A stretch of DNA of 64,000 nt. Source: Bacteroidota bacterium (lineage in GTDB: Bacteria; Bacteroidota; Bacteroidia; B-17B0; Aurantibacillaceae). The position numbers and the translations under genes are program-made. The notes below the pieces were generated by a model. It saw only the letters and a program-made list of their open reading frames with translations. It was not told the DNA's origin and did not search any database. Position 1 is the stretch's first letter. Each line of letters starts with the position of its first letter. The stretch spans positions 1-64,000 of the forward strand of contig JADJSH010000037.1 in NCBI GenBank assembly GCA_016711805.1, in the 5' to 3' direction. Of this stretch, positions 39,694 through 49,023 are shown piece after piece.

Positions 39694-40893
39694 ATGTCAG
39701 ACTTAAAATATAATTTACGTGGTGTTTCGGCATCTAAAGAAGATGTTCATAATGCTATTTCCAATATAGATAAAGGATTATTTCCTCAAGCATTTTGTAA
39801 AATTGTTCCTGATTATTTAACAGGTAGCAATGATCACTGCATTATTATGCATGCTGATGGAGCTGGAACAAAATCATCGTTAGCCTATGTATATTGGAAA
39901 GAAACGGGTGATTTAAGCGTTTGGAAAGGTATTGCACAAGATGCTGTGATTATGAATATTGATGATTTAATATGCGTTGGTGCTGTTAATAATATTTTAT
40001 TGTCTTCAACCATTGGTCGTAATAAAGGTTTAATTCCGGGTGAAGTCATTTCGGCTATCATTAACGGAACCGAAGAAGTTTTAGAAAATTTAAGAGAAAA
40101 TGGCATCGATATTCGCTCAACTGGCGGCGAAACAGCTGATGTAGGCGATTTAGTGCGCACTTTAATTGTTGATAGCACCGTTGTTTGTCGAATGAAAAAA
40201 GACGATGTCATTTCTAATCACCAAATTAAAGCGGGCGATGTGATTGTTGGATTATCGTCCTCTGGTAAAGCTACTTACGAAACTGAATACAATGGTGGCA
40301 TGGGAAGCAATGGCTTAACTAGCGCTCGCCATGATGTGTTTAGTAAAGCAGTAGCTGAAAAATATCCAGAGTCTTATGATAATGCATTACCAAAAGAAGT
40401 AACCTATTGCGGACAAATGAATTTAACCGATAAAGTGGATGTGAGTTATACGGACGCCAACGGTAAAGAAATAAAAGAGCATATCACGGCTGGTAAATTA
40501 GTGTTATCGCCAACCAGAACGTATGCCCCAATCGTAAAAAAATTATTATCGACACTAGGAACAAAAATTAATGGCATTGTACATTGCAGTGGTGGCGCAC
40601 AAACTAAAGTGTTGCATTTTGTAGAAGGCGTTCATATTGTCAAAAATAATTTATTTCCCCTACCTCCATTATTCAAATTAATACACGAGCAAAGTAAAAC
40701 CGATTACAAAGAAATGTATAAGGTGTTTAATATGGGACACCGTTTAGAAGTTTATTTACCACAAGAATTAGCTCAACAAGTGATTGATATTTCGAAATCA
40801 TTTAATGTAGATGCTAAAATTATTGGAAGAGTAGAAAAGTTTGATGGTAAAAAAGTAACGATTGAATCTGAGTTCGGAAAGTTTGAGTATTGA
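39694..40893 (+). CDS. purM: Phosphoribosylformylglycinamidine cyclo-ligase (AIR synthase)
   Basis: PurM closes the imidazole ring in purine synthesis using ATP. The 399-residue protein has the AIRS-family ATP site and glycine-rich elements: IMHADGAGTKSSLAYVYW, MNIDDLICVGA, STGGETADVGDLVRT and VGLSSSGKATYET, then YNMGH-like VFNMGHRLEVYLP. It is the longer form common in Bacteroidota rather than the 345-residue E. coli type. The frame is intact, and it is a stand-alone gene between the LRR array and a dispersed repeat. Confidence 0.9.
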   Translation: MSDLKYNLRGVSASKEDVHNAISNIDKGLFPQAFCKIVPDYLTGSNDHCIIMHADGAGTKSSLAYVYWKETGDLSVWKGIAQDAVIMNIDDLICVGAVNNILLSSTIGRNKGLIPGEVISAIINGTEEVLENLRENGIDIRSTGGETADVGDLVRTLIVDSTVVCRMKKDDVISNHQIKAGDVIVGLSSSGKATYETEYNGGMGSNGLTSARHDVFSKAVAEKYPESYDNALPKEVTYCGQMNLTDKVDVSYTDANGKEIKEHITAGKLVLSPTRTYAPIVKKLLSTLGTKINGIVHCSGGAQTKVLHFVEGVHIVKNNLFPLPPLFKLIHEQSKTDYKEMYKVFNMGHRLEVYLPQELAQQVIDISKSFNVDAKIIGRVEKFDGKKVTIESEFGKFEY

Positions 40894-40896
40894 TTT

Positions 40897-41105
40897 AACC
40901 GCAAAGGGCGCAGAGTTTTTTCCGCAAAGAACGCAGAGGATAAATTTAAATTAAATTTCAATGCATCTCTCATACATTGGTAATGGTGCGGCCGGCTTTG
41001 GCAATTCGTTGTGAACCTTCATTCTGGGTAGCTTCTGCGGGGCAAGTGGTGGTTGGCGAATTGCCTTGAATTTTTGGTTCTTTTTTTTCAAGAAAAAAGA
41101 ACAAG
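40897..41105. repeat. Dispersed intergenic repeat region, GC-rich
   Basis: Two CGCAAAG(G/A)(G/A)CGCAGAG units (40897-40940) are followed by a GC-rich block with GGCAATTCG and CGAATTGCC as a 9-bp inverted pair about 50 bp apart, then GTTCTTTTTT/AAAAAAGAAC as a second hairpin. Such units are typical of repeated extragenic elements in this phylum (recollection). No gene is seen here. Confidence 0.6.
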
Positions 41106-41129
41106 AAGTCAATAGTTTTTAAAGGGTCT

Positions 41130-43748
41130 TTAATTCAACTCCTGACAAGTAATTTTATTGCCCCCAATTAGTAAAACATAAGTTTTACCATTTTTATATA
41201 AATTATTGATTAATGGTTTTTGATTGCTGTTTGGTAATGATGTCGCTAGCTTTCCTGAAGTATTAATCACATCAATTTTTTGACCTGTTTTATCAAATCC
41301 TAAAAACCAAGTATTGTCGCTTGTTTGTACCATTTGAGCATCATCATAAACCGCTAATTCATTAAAATATTCTACTAATTTACTAGTAAATAAATCATAA
41401 GCATACAAAGCGCCATTTCCGTATACTAATATGTCGGATTGGGAATCATCATTAACTAAAGCAAAAGAAGTTTTAAATCCATTCAATTCATCTCCTATTT
41501 TTAAAGCTTCTTTTTTATCGGCTAAAGAAATTTTATTCAATAAATTATTTTTGTCATCCACATAAATCAATTTTGTATTATCTAAATTATTTCCCGCCAA
41601 TACATATAGATGATCTAAATTTTCAATGACTTTATTTTTAAAATCAATTCGTCCTTCACCTTTTCTACTAAAGCCATATAAATTACCTGCTATGTCGGCT
41701 GTAATTAAATAATCGCTAGCGCCAACATGCGCAAAGTTAATTGGCAAATTAACAATCGCATCTGTTTTAACAGGCACAAAGCCTTCTGTTTTAACGCCAT
41801 ATAAATTATAATTATAAATTCGTTTATCAGCACAAGCTAAAAATATCCGGTAATCTTTATTTCCTTCGTAATCTAACAAGCTAATATTTGATGTAGCTTT
41901 TGCTGGTAGCTTAACAGGAAAGCCTTGTACATAATTTCCATTTCTATCAATTAAATGCAAGAAATTTTCGGTATTAAACAACATTTGAAATTTACCATTT
42001 TTAAAAATATCTACGGTGTAAATATTAGACTTGATGGATTCGGTAATTTTCTTTTTCCAAATTAAATTACCTGTCGAATTAATTAAATAAACCTGATTCA
42101 ATTCATCTTGAAAACACAATTCATTTTCTTGAGTCAAATGATTCACAAAAACATGCGCACTGGTTGTAATAGCCGAATCGGCTTTAAAAGCCCATAAGGC
42201 AGAAGAGCTATTGCTAACATCTGACTTTGGCTGCGCATGATTAGCATTGATCCGTACCTGCAAATTGTTTTTATAGTTTTTAGCCGTTAATGATAATTGC
42301 GACAATGCATGTTCCGACATCCATAACTCTTCTGAATTAATAATGGAAATGAGATTATGTGCCTTCATTAATTCAGCATTTTCGTAGTACAAATAATTAC
42401 ACTCTAAGGATAAATTATCGTTCGCATAATCCATAAAAGAGCTATTCTTCCCAAGTAATTGACTGCCTGCTAACGATTGCTGATAATAATCTAAAACCGT
42501 TTTATTTGAAAAAAACAATAATTGATTTTCTGTCACACAAGCATATTCGTTTTTGAAATCAGATGCTGTAAAAGAAAATAGTTTTTCAAAGGATATGTTT
42601 AATTTATAAGTTTTTAAATCTAAATTTCCCAAAATACTATCGCTCATTAATTTTAAAAGCACTTCACTTTTTTCCGCATCTTTTATTCTGATACATAAAA
42701 TATGAGATGTCACATTATTTAATACATAGGTTGCAGATACAATTTCCTTATCAATATTTTCAAAACTTTCGGCTTTAATATTATATAAAGTGTTATCATT
42801 CAATAATTGCCACGCATTGGTATTTAACTCAATCGTTTTATCAGACTGTTGTTTTTCAACTGTTTTATAAAATAAATTCACATCACTCAAAGTTACTGCT
42901 TCAATAATGTCAGGATTATTTGGTAATGATGCAAAGCTTTGAATACTTTCTGCCTCTTGATTTTTTACGGAATTAAATAAAGATAAACTATCTGCATTAG
43001 AATAACCTGTAAATGTTATTTCGTTTAATTTCACGTCCAGACTAAATATCGACTGTTGCGAAAAAATAGTTCTTGGAAATAAATTAATAGACGTATGATT
43101 AAAATAGACTTGTGTACTTTGCTCTCCATTTTCCTTTACTAAATCAGTATATGCTTTATGTTTGGCTAACGATTCGTTTGGATTTAACTCCATGAAATTT
43201 TGCAAAGTACCAACGTCGGAACTCACATACACAATACCATTTTTGTAACTCACTAACCATTTTTGCTTATTATTAGTAAAATAAAAAGCATCGAAGGAAG
43301 CCACAGAAGTTTCTTTAGAAAAAACTTTAGAGAAGAAATCTGTAAATAATTCTTCGTTGTTTTTTTCCTTGACTTTGAATAAAATAACATGCTCTGTTAT
43401 TTTTTCTTTTTTAATAAATGTCCAATACACTGAATTATCTGAAAGCACATCCGAAATTTCGGGAGAAGAATTTACCAATGAATCTAAAAATCGGATCCCG
43501 TTTTGAGCCACTTGCATGGATGTATTGCTCAATAAAGAATTCCAAATTAAATTTTGACGGGTTAATTGAGAAACTAATTCACTGCATTTTTTTGTTTCAA
43601 TCACACAGGCAACGTTTGCTGGAATGTGTTCTAAAACAGAGGTATCTGGCGCTTTACTTTCTTTTAAACGCAAATAACCCCAAATAGCAACAGCTACCGA
43701 GGCAACAATGAAGAGATAAAAACCTATTTTCTTTACTAAAAACACCAC
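41130..43748 (-). CDS. Membrane-anchored DUF3352-like/beta-propeller-like protein
   Basis: The 872-residue protein has one N-terminal membrane helix (about residues 8-26). An extracytoplasmic region (about 35-510) starts VLEHIPANVACVIET, like DUF3352 proteins. The C-terminal third has repeated strand motifs with N-G-N/D and K-I-Y-N patterns (NSTGNLIWKKKI, DRNGNYVQGFPVKL, DKRIYNYNLYGVKTEGF, NLYGFSRKGEGRIDF) resembling a PQQ- or WD-type propeller. The function is unknown. It is 73 bp downstream of a MurG-like glycosyltransferase on the same strand, so an envelope role is possible but not shown. Confidence 0.7.
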   Translation of the reverse strand: MVFLVKKIGFYLFIVASVAVAIWGYLRLKESKAPDTSVLEHIPANVACVIETKKCSELVSQLTRQNLIWNSLLSNTSMQVAQNGIRFLDSLVNSSPEISDVLSDNSVYWTFIKKEKITEHVILFKVKEKNNEELFTDFFSKVFSKETSVASFDAFYFTNNKQKWLVSYKNGIVYVSSDVGTLQNFMELNPNESLAKHKAYTDLVKENGEQSTQVYFNHTSINLFPRTIFSQQSIFSLDVKLNEITFTGYSNADSLSLFNSVKNQEAESIQSFASLPNNPDIIEAVTLSDVNLFYKTVEKQQSDKTIELNTNAWQLLNDNTLYNIKAESFENIDKEIVSATYVLNNVTSHILCIRIKDAEKSEVLLKLMSDSILGNLDLKTYKLNISFEKLFSFTASDFKNEYACVTENQLLFFSNKTVLDYYQQSLAGSQLLGKNSSFMDYANDNLSLECNYLYYENAELMKAHNLISIINSEELWMSEHALSQLSLTAKNYKNNLQVRINANHAQPKSDVSNSSSALWAFKADSAITTSAHVFVNHLTQENELCFQDELNQVYLINSTGNLIWKKKITESIKSNIYTVDIFKNGKFQMLFNTENFLHLIDRNGNYVQGFPVKLPAKATSNISLLDYEGNKDYRIFLACADKRIYNYNLYGVKTEGFVPVKTDAIVNLPINFAHVGASDYLITADIAGNLYGFSRKGEGRIDFKNKVIENLDHLYVLAGNNLDNTKLIYVDDKNNLLNKISLADKKEALKIGDELNGFKTSFALVNDDSQSDILVYGNGALYAYDLFTSKLVEYFNELAVYDDAQMVQTSDNTWFLGFDKTGQKIDVINTSGKLATSLPNSNQKPLINNLYKNGKTYVLLIGGNKITCQELN

Positions 43749-43821
43749 ATCTAATGTAGTAGAATTTAGAGGTGGAAATAATGATTAAAATCAGAGTTAT
43801 GAAACCGTAATTGTGAATTGG

Positions 43822-44808
43822 TTAGGTGAAAGAAAAAGCGTTTAAATCTTTTTGCTGAACAACCTTCGCCTCAAATTTCTCATTCCAATACTTAGCCAAA
43901 TACTCTTGTTCATCTTGCCCTGGAGTTGGAACAAAAATGTAGTTTTTCTTTTGCAAATGCTGTAAATCCATTAAGGTACTGTATCCGCTGCGGCAAACAA
44001 TAGTCGCTGAATTGAGTATTAACTGACTTAGTTCTTTTGCAGGTGGCATGTCCAATACAGTCACATTTTTATTAATAAAGCTTTTTAATTCCTTGGTTGT
44101 TCCTCTCACAAAACAAATACGTTTATCAGATTGATTCGCCTTTTTAATCAATGCTTTTTCTAAGTCGTTTCGCAATGGCTCCGGACCAGATAGCAAACAT
44201 AAATAATCGTATTGATTTTCTGATTTATCGATCATAGATAAACGACTCAAAATTCCAATATATTTTACATTTTGATGAATGATATTTCTGGATAATTTCC
44301 CTGCTAAACTCTTGTTATCTTCTTCAAAATCGGGAATCCAAACCTCATTAAATTGTTTAATGAAATGATGATGAACCTTATTGGCAATTTCTGAGAATAA
44401 CCCAGCTTGTATGTTTAGCTGATGGGTGATATAAATACAATGCACACTTTTCTCATACATTCCAAATCGGTTATCACTAATCACAACATCAATTTGATGC
44501 TCTTTTATAATTTTTTGTAATTGAAGTCTTTCTTTTTTTACAACCCTGAAAATTCTTGAAGCATCCAATAATAGCTTAACAGATAATGGCGTTGTATGCG
44601 AATAACGAATATTGTAGGGTTCAACATTTACTTTTTTAAGGCTAGGAAATTCCTCATTAAAAATTAATGCAGTAATTGGCGTTACACCTAAAATCACAAC
44701 ATTATCTTGCATTAATTGTTTAATTAATGGCACGCAGCGTGTAGCATGGCCAAGTCCCCAATCGAGTGCAGAAATAAATATGGTTTTGTTTTTTAAGATG
44801 CTACAAAT
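43822..44808 (-). CDS. MurG-like glycosyltransferase; start codon unclear
   Basis: The protein has a GT-B fold pattern: an N-terminal TIFISALDWGLGHATRC (the glycine loop that binds the acceptor), IDVVISDNRFGMY in the first domain, CLLSGPEPLRNDLE after the linker, and SATIVCRSGYSTLMDLQHL with VPTPGQDEQEYLA at the nucleotide-sugar site. Similar proteins are usually annotated as UDP-GlcNAc:undecaprenyl-type or uncharacterised glycosyltransferases. The first internal start is GTG at 44733, but the conserved N-terminus extends to about 44799, and the only possible start codons there are ATC or ATT (44808). Either an unusual start or a base error is involved. uvrC diverges only 25 bp away. Confidence 0.75.
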   Translation of the reverse strand: MCSILKNKTIFISALDWGLGHATRCVPLIKQLMQDNVVILGVTPITALIFNEEFPSLKKVNVEPYNIRYSHTTPLSVKLLLDASRIFRVVKKERLQLQKIIKEHQIDVVISDNRFGMYEKSVHCIYITHQLNIQAGLFSEIANKVHHHFIKQFNEVWIPDFEEDNKSLAGKLSRNIIHQNVKYIGILSRLSMIDKSENQYDYLCLLSGPEPLRNDLEKALIKKANQSDKRICFVRGTTKELKSFINKNVTVLDMPPAKELSQLILNSATIVCRSGYSTLMDLQHLQKKNYIFVPTPGQDEQEYLAKYWNEKFEAKVVQQKDLNAFSFT

Positions 44809-44833
44809 TAACTAAAAAAATTAACTTTACAAA

Positions 44834-46648
44834 GTGTCAAACGACTTTTCAGAACATATACAAAGTATCCTAAAAACGTTGCCCGAAACGCCTGGAGTGT
44901 ATCGCTATTACGACTTGGATAACAATTTGTTATATGTTGGAAAAGCTAAGAATCTAAAAAAACGCGTGACCTCCTATTTTACCAAAGAACATGATACTTA
45001 TCGTTTGCGTATCATGGTTAAAAAAATAGTAGATATCAAAACCATTAAGGTAGATACCGAAATGGACGCTTTGATTTTAGAAAACAATTTGATTAAAAGT
45101 CTCACGCCCAAGTACAACATTATGTTGCGTGACGACAAAACCTATCCTTGGATTGTTATTAAAAACGAACGTTTTCCAAGAGTATTTCAAACTCGCCAAT
45201 TAAAAAAAGATGGTAGCGAGTATTACGGACCTTATCCTTCTGTTACTACCATGTATATTTTGTTGGACTTAATTAAGCAATTATATCCTTTACGGACTTG
45301 CAACTTAGATTTAAGTCAGGAAAATATTGATAAGAAAAAATATACCGCTTGTCTTGAATTTCAAATTGGTAAGTGTAAAGCACCATGTGTGAGTAAGCAA
45401 AACGAAGAAGATTATAACAGAGGTATTAATCATATCCGAGAAATTATTAAAGGTGATATCAATTTTGCGATTAGAGATTTAAAAAAAATAATGTTGGAGC
45501 AAGCCGAAAAACTAGAATTTGAGCAAGCTGCCAGCACCAAAAAGAAAATAGAATTACTCGAAAAATACCAAAGCAAATCTACTATCGTTCATCCTTCTAT
45601 TACGGATACAGATGTGTTTGCGATATTGAGCGACGAGAAAGTAGCTTACGTGAATTACTTTAAAGTAATGAATGGAACTATTATTCAAGCACAAACTTTA
45701 GAGTTGAAAAAGAAGTTGGATGAAACCGATGAAGAAATGTTGGTGTTTGCGATTAATGAAATCAGAATCAGATATAATTCTTCGAGCAAAGAAATTTTTG
45801 TTCCATTTGAACCTGAGTTTATTTTTACAGATGCAAAATATGTGGTTCCTAAAATTGGAGACAAAAAACATTTAATGGATTTGTGTTTTAAAAACGCTGA
45901 ATCCTATAAACGGGAGCGAGAAAAACAATTAGCTATTATTGATCCTGAAAGGCATACGGACAGAATTATGCAGCAAATGATGAAAGACTTGCGCATGAAA
46001 GAAGAACCTCGCCGCATTGAAGGATTTGATAACTCTAACATTCAAGGTGATTATGCGGTAAGTGCGATGCCCGTTTTTATTGATGGCAAACCAGCTAAAA
46101 AAGAGTACCGTCATTATAATGTAAAAACGGTTGTTGGTCCTGATGATTTTGCCACCATGGAGGAAGTTATTTATCGTCGTTATTCAAGAGTTATTGAAGA
46201 AGGTTTACCTATGCCGCAACTCATAGTCATTGATGGTGGTAAAGGTCAATTAGGCGCTGCCATTATTAGTTTAAGAAAATTGGATTTAATGGGAAAAGTA
46301 ACGGTTATTGGAATTGCCAAACGTTTAGAAGAAATTTATTTTCCTGGCGATTCTATTCCTATGTATTTAGATAAACGTTCCGAGACTTTAAAGATTATAC
46401 AGCAAATACGTGATGAGGCTCACCGTTTTGGTATTACACATCACCGCAACAAACGAAGCCGAGAAACTTTCAAAACAGAACTGTCCGAAATTAAAGGTAT
46501 CAGCGATAAAACTGCTCAAAAATTATTAACCGAATTAAAATCTGTGAAAGGAATTAAAGAAGCAACTTTAGCTGAACTAGCTGCTATTATTGGCAATTCT
46601 AAAGCCAATTTAGTTTATGAGTATTTTAAAAATCAAGAAATAATTTAA
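44834..46648 (+). CDS. uvrC: UvrABC excinuclease subunit C
   Basis: The dual-incision nuclease of nucleotide excision repair. The 604-residue protein has the GIY-YIG domain (PGVYRYYDLDNNLLYVGKAK, residues 17-36), a UvrB-binding UVR region (about 205-240), the RNase H-like C-terminal nuclease with EGFDNSNIQG and VIDGGKGQLGAA, and a helix-hairpin-helix pair (ISDKTAQKLLTEL, VKGIKEATLAELA) at the end. Length and order are normal. The start is GTG at 44834; no in-frame ATG lies upstream before a stop. Confidence 0.96.
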   Translation: MSNDFSEHIQSILKTLPETPGVYRYYDLDNNLLYVGKAKNLKKRVTSYFTKEHDTYRLRIMVKKIVDIKTIKVDTEMDALILENNLIKSLTPKYNIMLRDDKTYPWIVIKNERFPRVFQTRQLKKDGSEYYGPYPSVTTMYILLDLIKQLYPLRTCNLDLSQENIDKKKYTACLEFQIGKCKAPCVSKQNEEDYNRGINHIREIIKGDINFAIRDLKKIMLEQAEKLEFEQAASTKKKIELLEKYQSKSTIVHPSITDTDVFAILSDEKVAYVNYFKVMNGTIIQAQTLELKKKLDETDEEMLVFAINEIRIRYNSSSKEIFVPFEPEFIFTDAKYVVPKIGDKKHLMDLCFKNAESYKREREKQLAIIDPERHTDRIMQQMMKDLRMKEEPRRIEGFDNSNIQGDYAVSAMPVFIDGKPAKKEYRHYNVKTVVGPDDFATMEEVIYRRYSRVIEEGLPMPQLIVIDGGKGQLGAAIISLRKLDLMGKVTVIGIAKRLEEIYFPGDSIPMYLDKRSETLKIIQQIRDEAHRFGITHHRNKRSRETFKTELSEIKGISDKTAQKLLTELKSVKGIKEATLAELAAIIGNSKANLVYEYFKNQEII

Positions 46649-46654
46649 TATATT

Positions 46655-46900
46655 TTGGGCGGCCGAAAAGAGGGCGGGCTTTCCTTCAATCTTTTACTTC
46701 ACTTCGTTACGTAAAAGGATTTTCGCTACAATTCCTCACGCAGTTTTACCATAAATCGATATATATACTTCCAACATATCAATAATTCGCACGAGGGATG
46801 CAAGCGAAAATCCTTTTGCCTGCCTCTTGCAAAAGATTGTAGCGACAGCCCGGTTCCTGCGTTCTTTTTTCGCAGGAACGTGCCCCAATAAAAAAAACTA
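46655..46900. repeat. GC-rich dispersed repeat with a long cruciform
   Basis: Left arm 46713-46740 (AAAAGGATTTTCGCTACAAT...) and right arm 46790-46817 are inverted copies (ending GCGAAAATCCTTTT) with about 50 bp between. A third related piece (AAAGATTGTAGCG, about 46831-46843) could pair with the left arm instead. The flanks GGGCGGCCG and CGTGCCCC are far richer in G and C than the genes around. Elements with CGCTACAATC and GGATTTTCGCT occur as intergenic repeats in Bacteroidota (recollection). Confidence 0.7.
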
Positions 46901-46912
46901 TTATCTTTGTTC

Positions 46913-47485
46913 ATGGAAAACGGCAAACTTATTATATTTTCTGCGCCATCTGGCTCTGGTAAAACTACCATCGTAAGACATTTACTAAAAACCTTTCCTG
47001 ATAAACTAGAGTTTTCCATTTCTGCAACCAGCCGCCCAAAACGTGGTGTAGAAGAGAATGGGAAAGATTACCATTATTTAACGGTAGAAGAATTCAAACA
47101 AAAAATAGATAATAAAGAGTTTTTAGAGTGGGAGGAAGTATATGCTGGAACGCATTACGGAACCTTAAGAAGTGAAGTTGACCGTATTTGGGCTAAAGGC
47201 AAGCATGTTATTTTTGATATTGATGTAGAAGGTGGTTTAAACCTTAAAAAACAATTTGGTGAACAGGCTTTAGCCGTATTTGTAATGCCGCCAAGCATTA
47301 AAATATTAGAAGAACGTTTAAATTCGAGAAGTACAGATAGCCCAGAAAGCATTGCCCGAAGAGTTGAAAAAGCTGAAAAAGAACTTAAAACAGCCGATTT
47401 GTTTGATGTTTTTATCCTAAATGAAGTTTTAGAAGAAGCATTTATCAAAGCCGAAAAAGTAATAAGCGAATTCATCGCTAAATAA
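46913..47485 (+). CDS. gmk: Guanylate kinase
   Basis: Gmk phosphorylates GMP to GDP. The 190-residue protein has the P-loop FSAPSGSGKTTIV (residues 9-21), the GMP-binding SATSRPKRGVEENGKDYHYL, EWEEVYAGTHYGT and the lid region RRVEKAEKEL. I use the ATG at 46913 rather than an in-frame TTG six bases upstream, since the protein then begins M-E-N-G-K. It follows the dispersed repeat after uvrC. Confidence 0.95.
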   Translation: MENGKLIIFSAPSGSGKTTIVRHLLKTFPDKLEFSISATSRPKRGVEENGKDYHYLTVEEFKQKIDNKEFLEWEEVYAGTHYGTLRSEVDRIWAKGKHVIFDIDVEGGLNLKKQFGEQALAVFVMPPSIKILEERLNSRSTDSPESIARRVEKAEKELKTADLFDVFILNEVLEEAFIKAEKVISEFIAK

Positions 47486-47691
47486 ACTCAAAATCAACTT
47501 TATTACTACTCTAAGCGTATTGAAAAAGTCGCTAAATATCAGGTAACCTTTCTTAATTTTAAATTTTAATCATTGATATTCAATGAGTTACGTTTTTATT
47601 GCAAATTTTCAATTATTTTCGGGTTACCATTTTAAAGTTTCGGTATAAATGTTCAAATAACTCAAACAAAACAATTTTAAAACTAAAAAAA

Positions 47692-47925
47692 ATGACAAAA
47701 TTATTTTCAATTATCGCAGTAGCTATCATCGCTACAACTGTTGTATCTTGTGGACCTTCTGCTGAAGAAAAAGCTAAAATGGAAGAGCAAGCAAAATTAA
47801 CTGCTGATTCTATCGCTGCTGCTTTATCTGCTAGCTTAGAAACTGCTATGACAGAAGCTACTGCTCCAGTTGATTCTGCTGCTGCAACTACTGAAACAGC
47901 TGCTCCAGCTGAAGCAGGTCACTAA
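47692..47925 (+). CDS. Small alanine-rich lipoprotein, paralogue 1
   Basis: The 77-residue precursor has a lipoprotein signal (AVAIIATTVVSCG, Cys22 as the lipid site). The mature part is a charged helix, PSAEEKAKMEEQAKLTADSI, then Ala/Thr/Glu-rich sequence to EAGH. A longer in-frame opening starts at 47599, but the ATG at 47692 directly before the signal peptide is the better start. Most Ala codons are GCT, a sign of high expression. The function is unknown. A paralogue follows 130 bp downstream. The two share CxPxAEDxxKM and ADSI. Confidence 0.75.
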   Translation: MTKLFSIIAVAIIATTVVSCGPSAEEKAKMEEQAKLTADSIAAALSASLETAMTEATAPVDSAAATTETAAPAEAGH

Positions 47926-47950
47926 GAATTTGTGTTTAGTTAGGAAAGGT

Positions 47951-47978
47951 CCACGTGTCTACGACACGTGGGCTTTTT
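47951..47978 (+). terminator. Terminator between the two lipoprotein genes
   Basis: CCACGTGTC pairs perfectly with GACACGTGG around TAC, followed by GCTTTTT. Confidence 0.9.
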
Positions 47979-48055
47979 ATTTATAAATAATCCTAATTTC
48001 TTTATTCAAACAAAAATTATCTTTACATTCGACTTATTAAAAATAACAACGCTTT

Positions 48056-48259
48056 ATGAAAAAAACATACATCATTCTATCTGCTACAATTTTAACTTTA
48101 TCGTTTGTTAAATGTAAACCTGCAGCTGAAGACAGAGTTAAAATGCATGAAAACGCAAAGCGTATAGCTGATTCTATTGGTAAAACAATTGATGATGCGA
48201 TGGCTGAAGTTGCTATTCAACCAAAAGAAGGTGCTGTAGCTGATACAACCAAAAAATAA
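48056..48259 (+). CDS. Small lipoprotein, paralogue 2
   Basis: The 67-residue precursor has a signal segment ending L-S-F-V-K-C, where the Cys is a weaker lipobox match than in paralogue 1. The mature part KPAAEDRVKMHENAKRIADSI matches paralogue 1 along its length, then diverges to ADTTKK. Tandem duplication with separate terminator and probably separate control is inferred. The function is unknown. Confidence 0.7.
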   Translation: MKKTYIILSATILTLSFVKCKPAAEDRVKMHENAKRIADSIGKTIDDAMAEVAIQPKEGAVADTTKK

Positions 48260-48264
48260 TTTCT

Positions 48265-49023
48265 CTAAAATTTTACCGATAACCCATTTCTAAAGGAATA
48301 TACCAAATCTGGTATTCCTACTGGCTGATATGTATCATACAACATGTTAAACGATGATTTAAAGTTTAAATGTTTGTTGATATGAATTTCTAAACCACTA
48401 TCATTTGCTATTCTATAATCAGGAGTGTTTTCAATATTAGGTTGATAAAATGTTGTACTGGTGAATTCTACATTTTTTAAAATAGAAAAGGTACACGTTA
48501 AATAAGAACTCATGCGGTGCTCATATAAATTAATTGGATCAGCAACTATATCATCGTATTCATACATATACAAAGCTGCTACATAAATTTTTGCATGTTC
48601 TTTTTTTAGCAACTTTAATCGTGGTCCCGCACCTATTAAATATCTAAAATCTAATTTTAAAACCGGATTGTATTGAGTTTGGGTGAAAGCTTCCATCGTA
48701 ATCCACTTACTCACTTTATAATTATATCTAAAATGTTGGTAGCCTGCATTAGCGAAATCGGTGTTTCCAGCTTTGATAAAATTTAAATCATTCAATAAAA
48801 TAAAACGACTTCGATTTTTTTGATACTGAACTCTTAAGGTATTTGAAAATTGCAATACTTGTTGTGTATTATTGAACACATTGAAGTTAAAATCTGTATT
48901 ACCAACCCAGCCGTTCGTGTCATTCATAAAACGCTTGCCTTCAATATTAATTACTTGAGCCTTAAGAGGAATACTAATTAATAAAACCAAAGTGACTATA
49001 ATTTTAAAAATCAACCTTAACAT
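48265..49023 (-). CDS. DUF481-like outer-membrane protein
   Basis: The 252-residue secreted protein (signal to about residue 22, ending PLKAQ) has many alternating strands: TDFNFNVFNNTQQVLQFSN, KNRSRFILLNDLNFI, NYKVSKWITMEAFTQTQYN and DFRYLIGAGPRL. It ends in F (GLSVKF), as in a beta-barrel. This matches DUF481 proteins. The ligand is unknown. Its start overlaps the end of the TonB receptor by 20 bp, so they are likely one unit. Confidence 0.78.
   Translation of the reverse strand: MLRLIFKIIVTLVLLISIPLKAQVINIEGKRFMNDTNGWVGNTDFNFNVFNNTQQVLQFSNTLRVQYQKNRSRFILLNDLNFIKAGNTDFANAGYQHFRYNYKVSKWITMEAFTQTQYNPVLKLDFRYLIGAGPRLKLLKKEHAKIYVAALYMYEYDDIVADPINLYEHRMSSYLTCTFSILKNVEFTSTTFYQPNIENTPDYRIANDSGLEIHINKHLNFKSSFNMLYDTYQPVGIPDLVYSFRNGLSVKF

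Noticed and set aside
47599..47691. Longer start for the first small lipoprotein.
   Set aside because: It would place about 30 residues before a good lipoprotein signal, which must be N-terminal.
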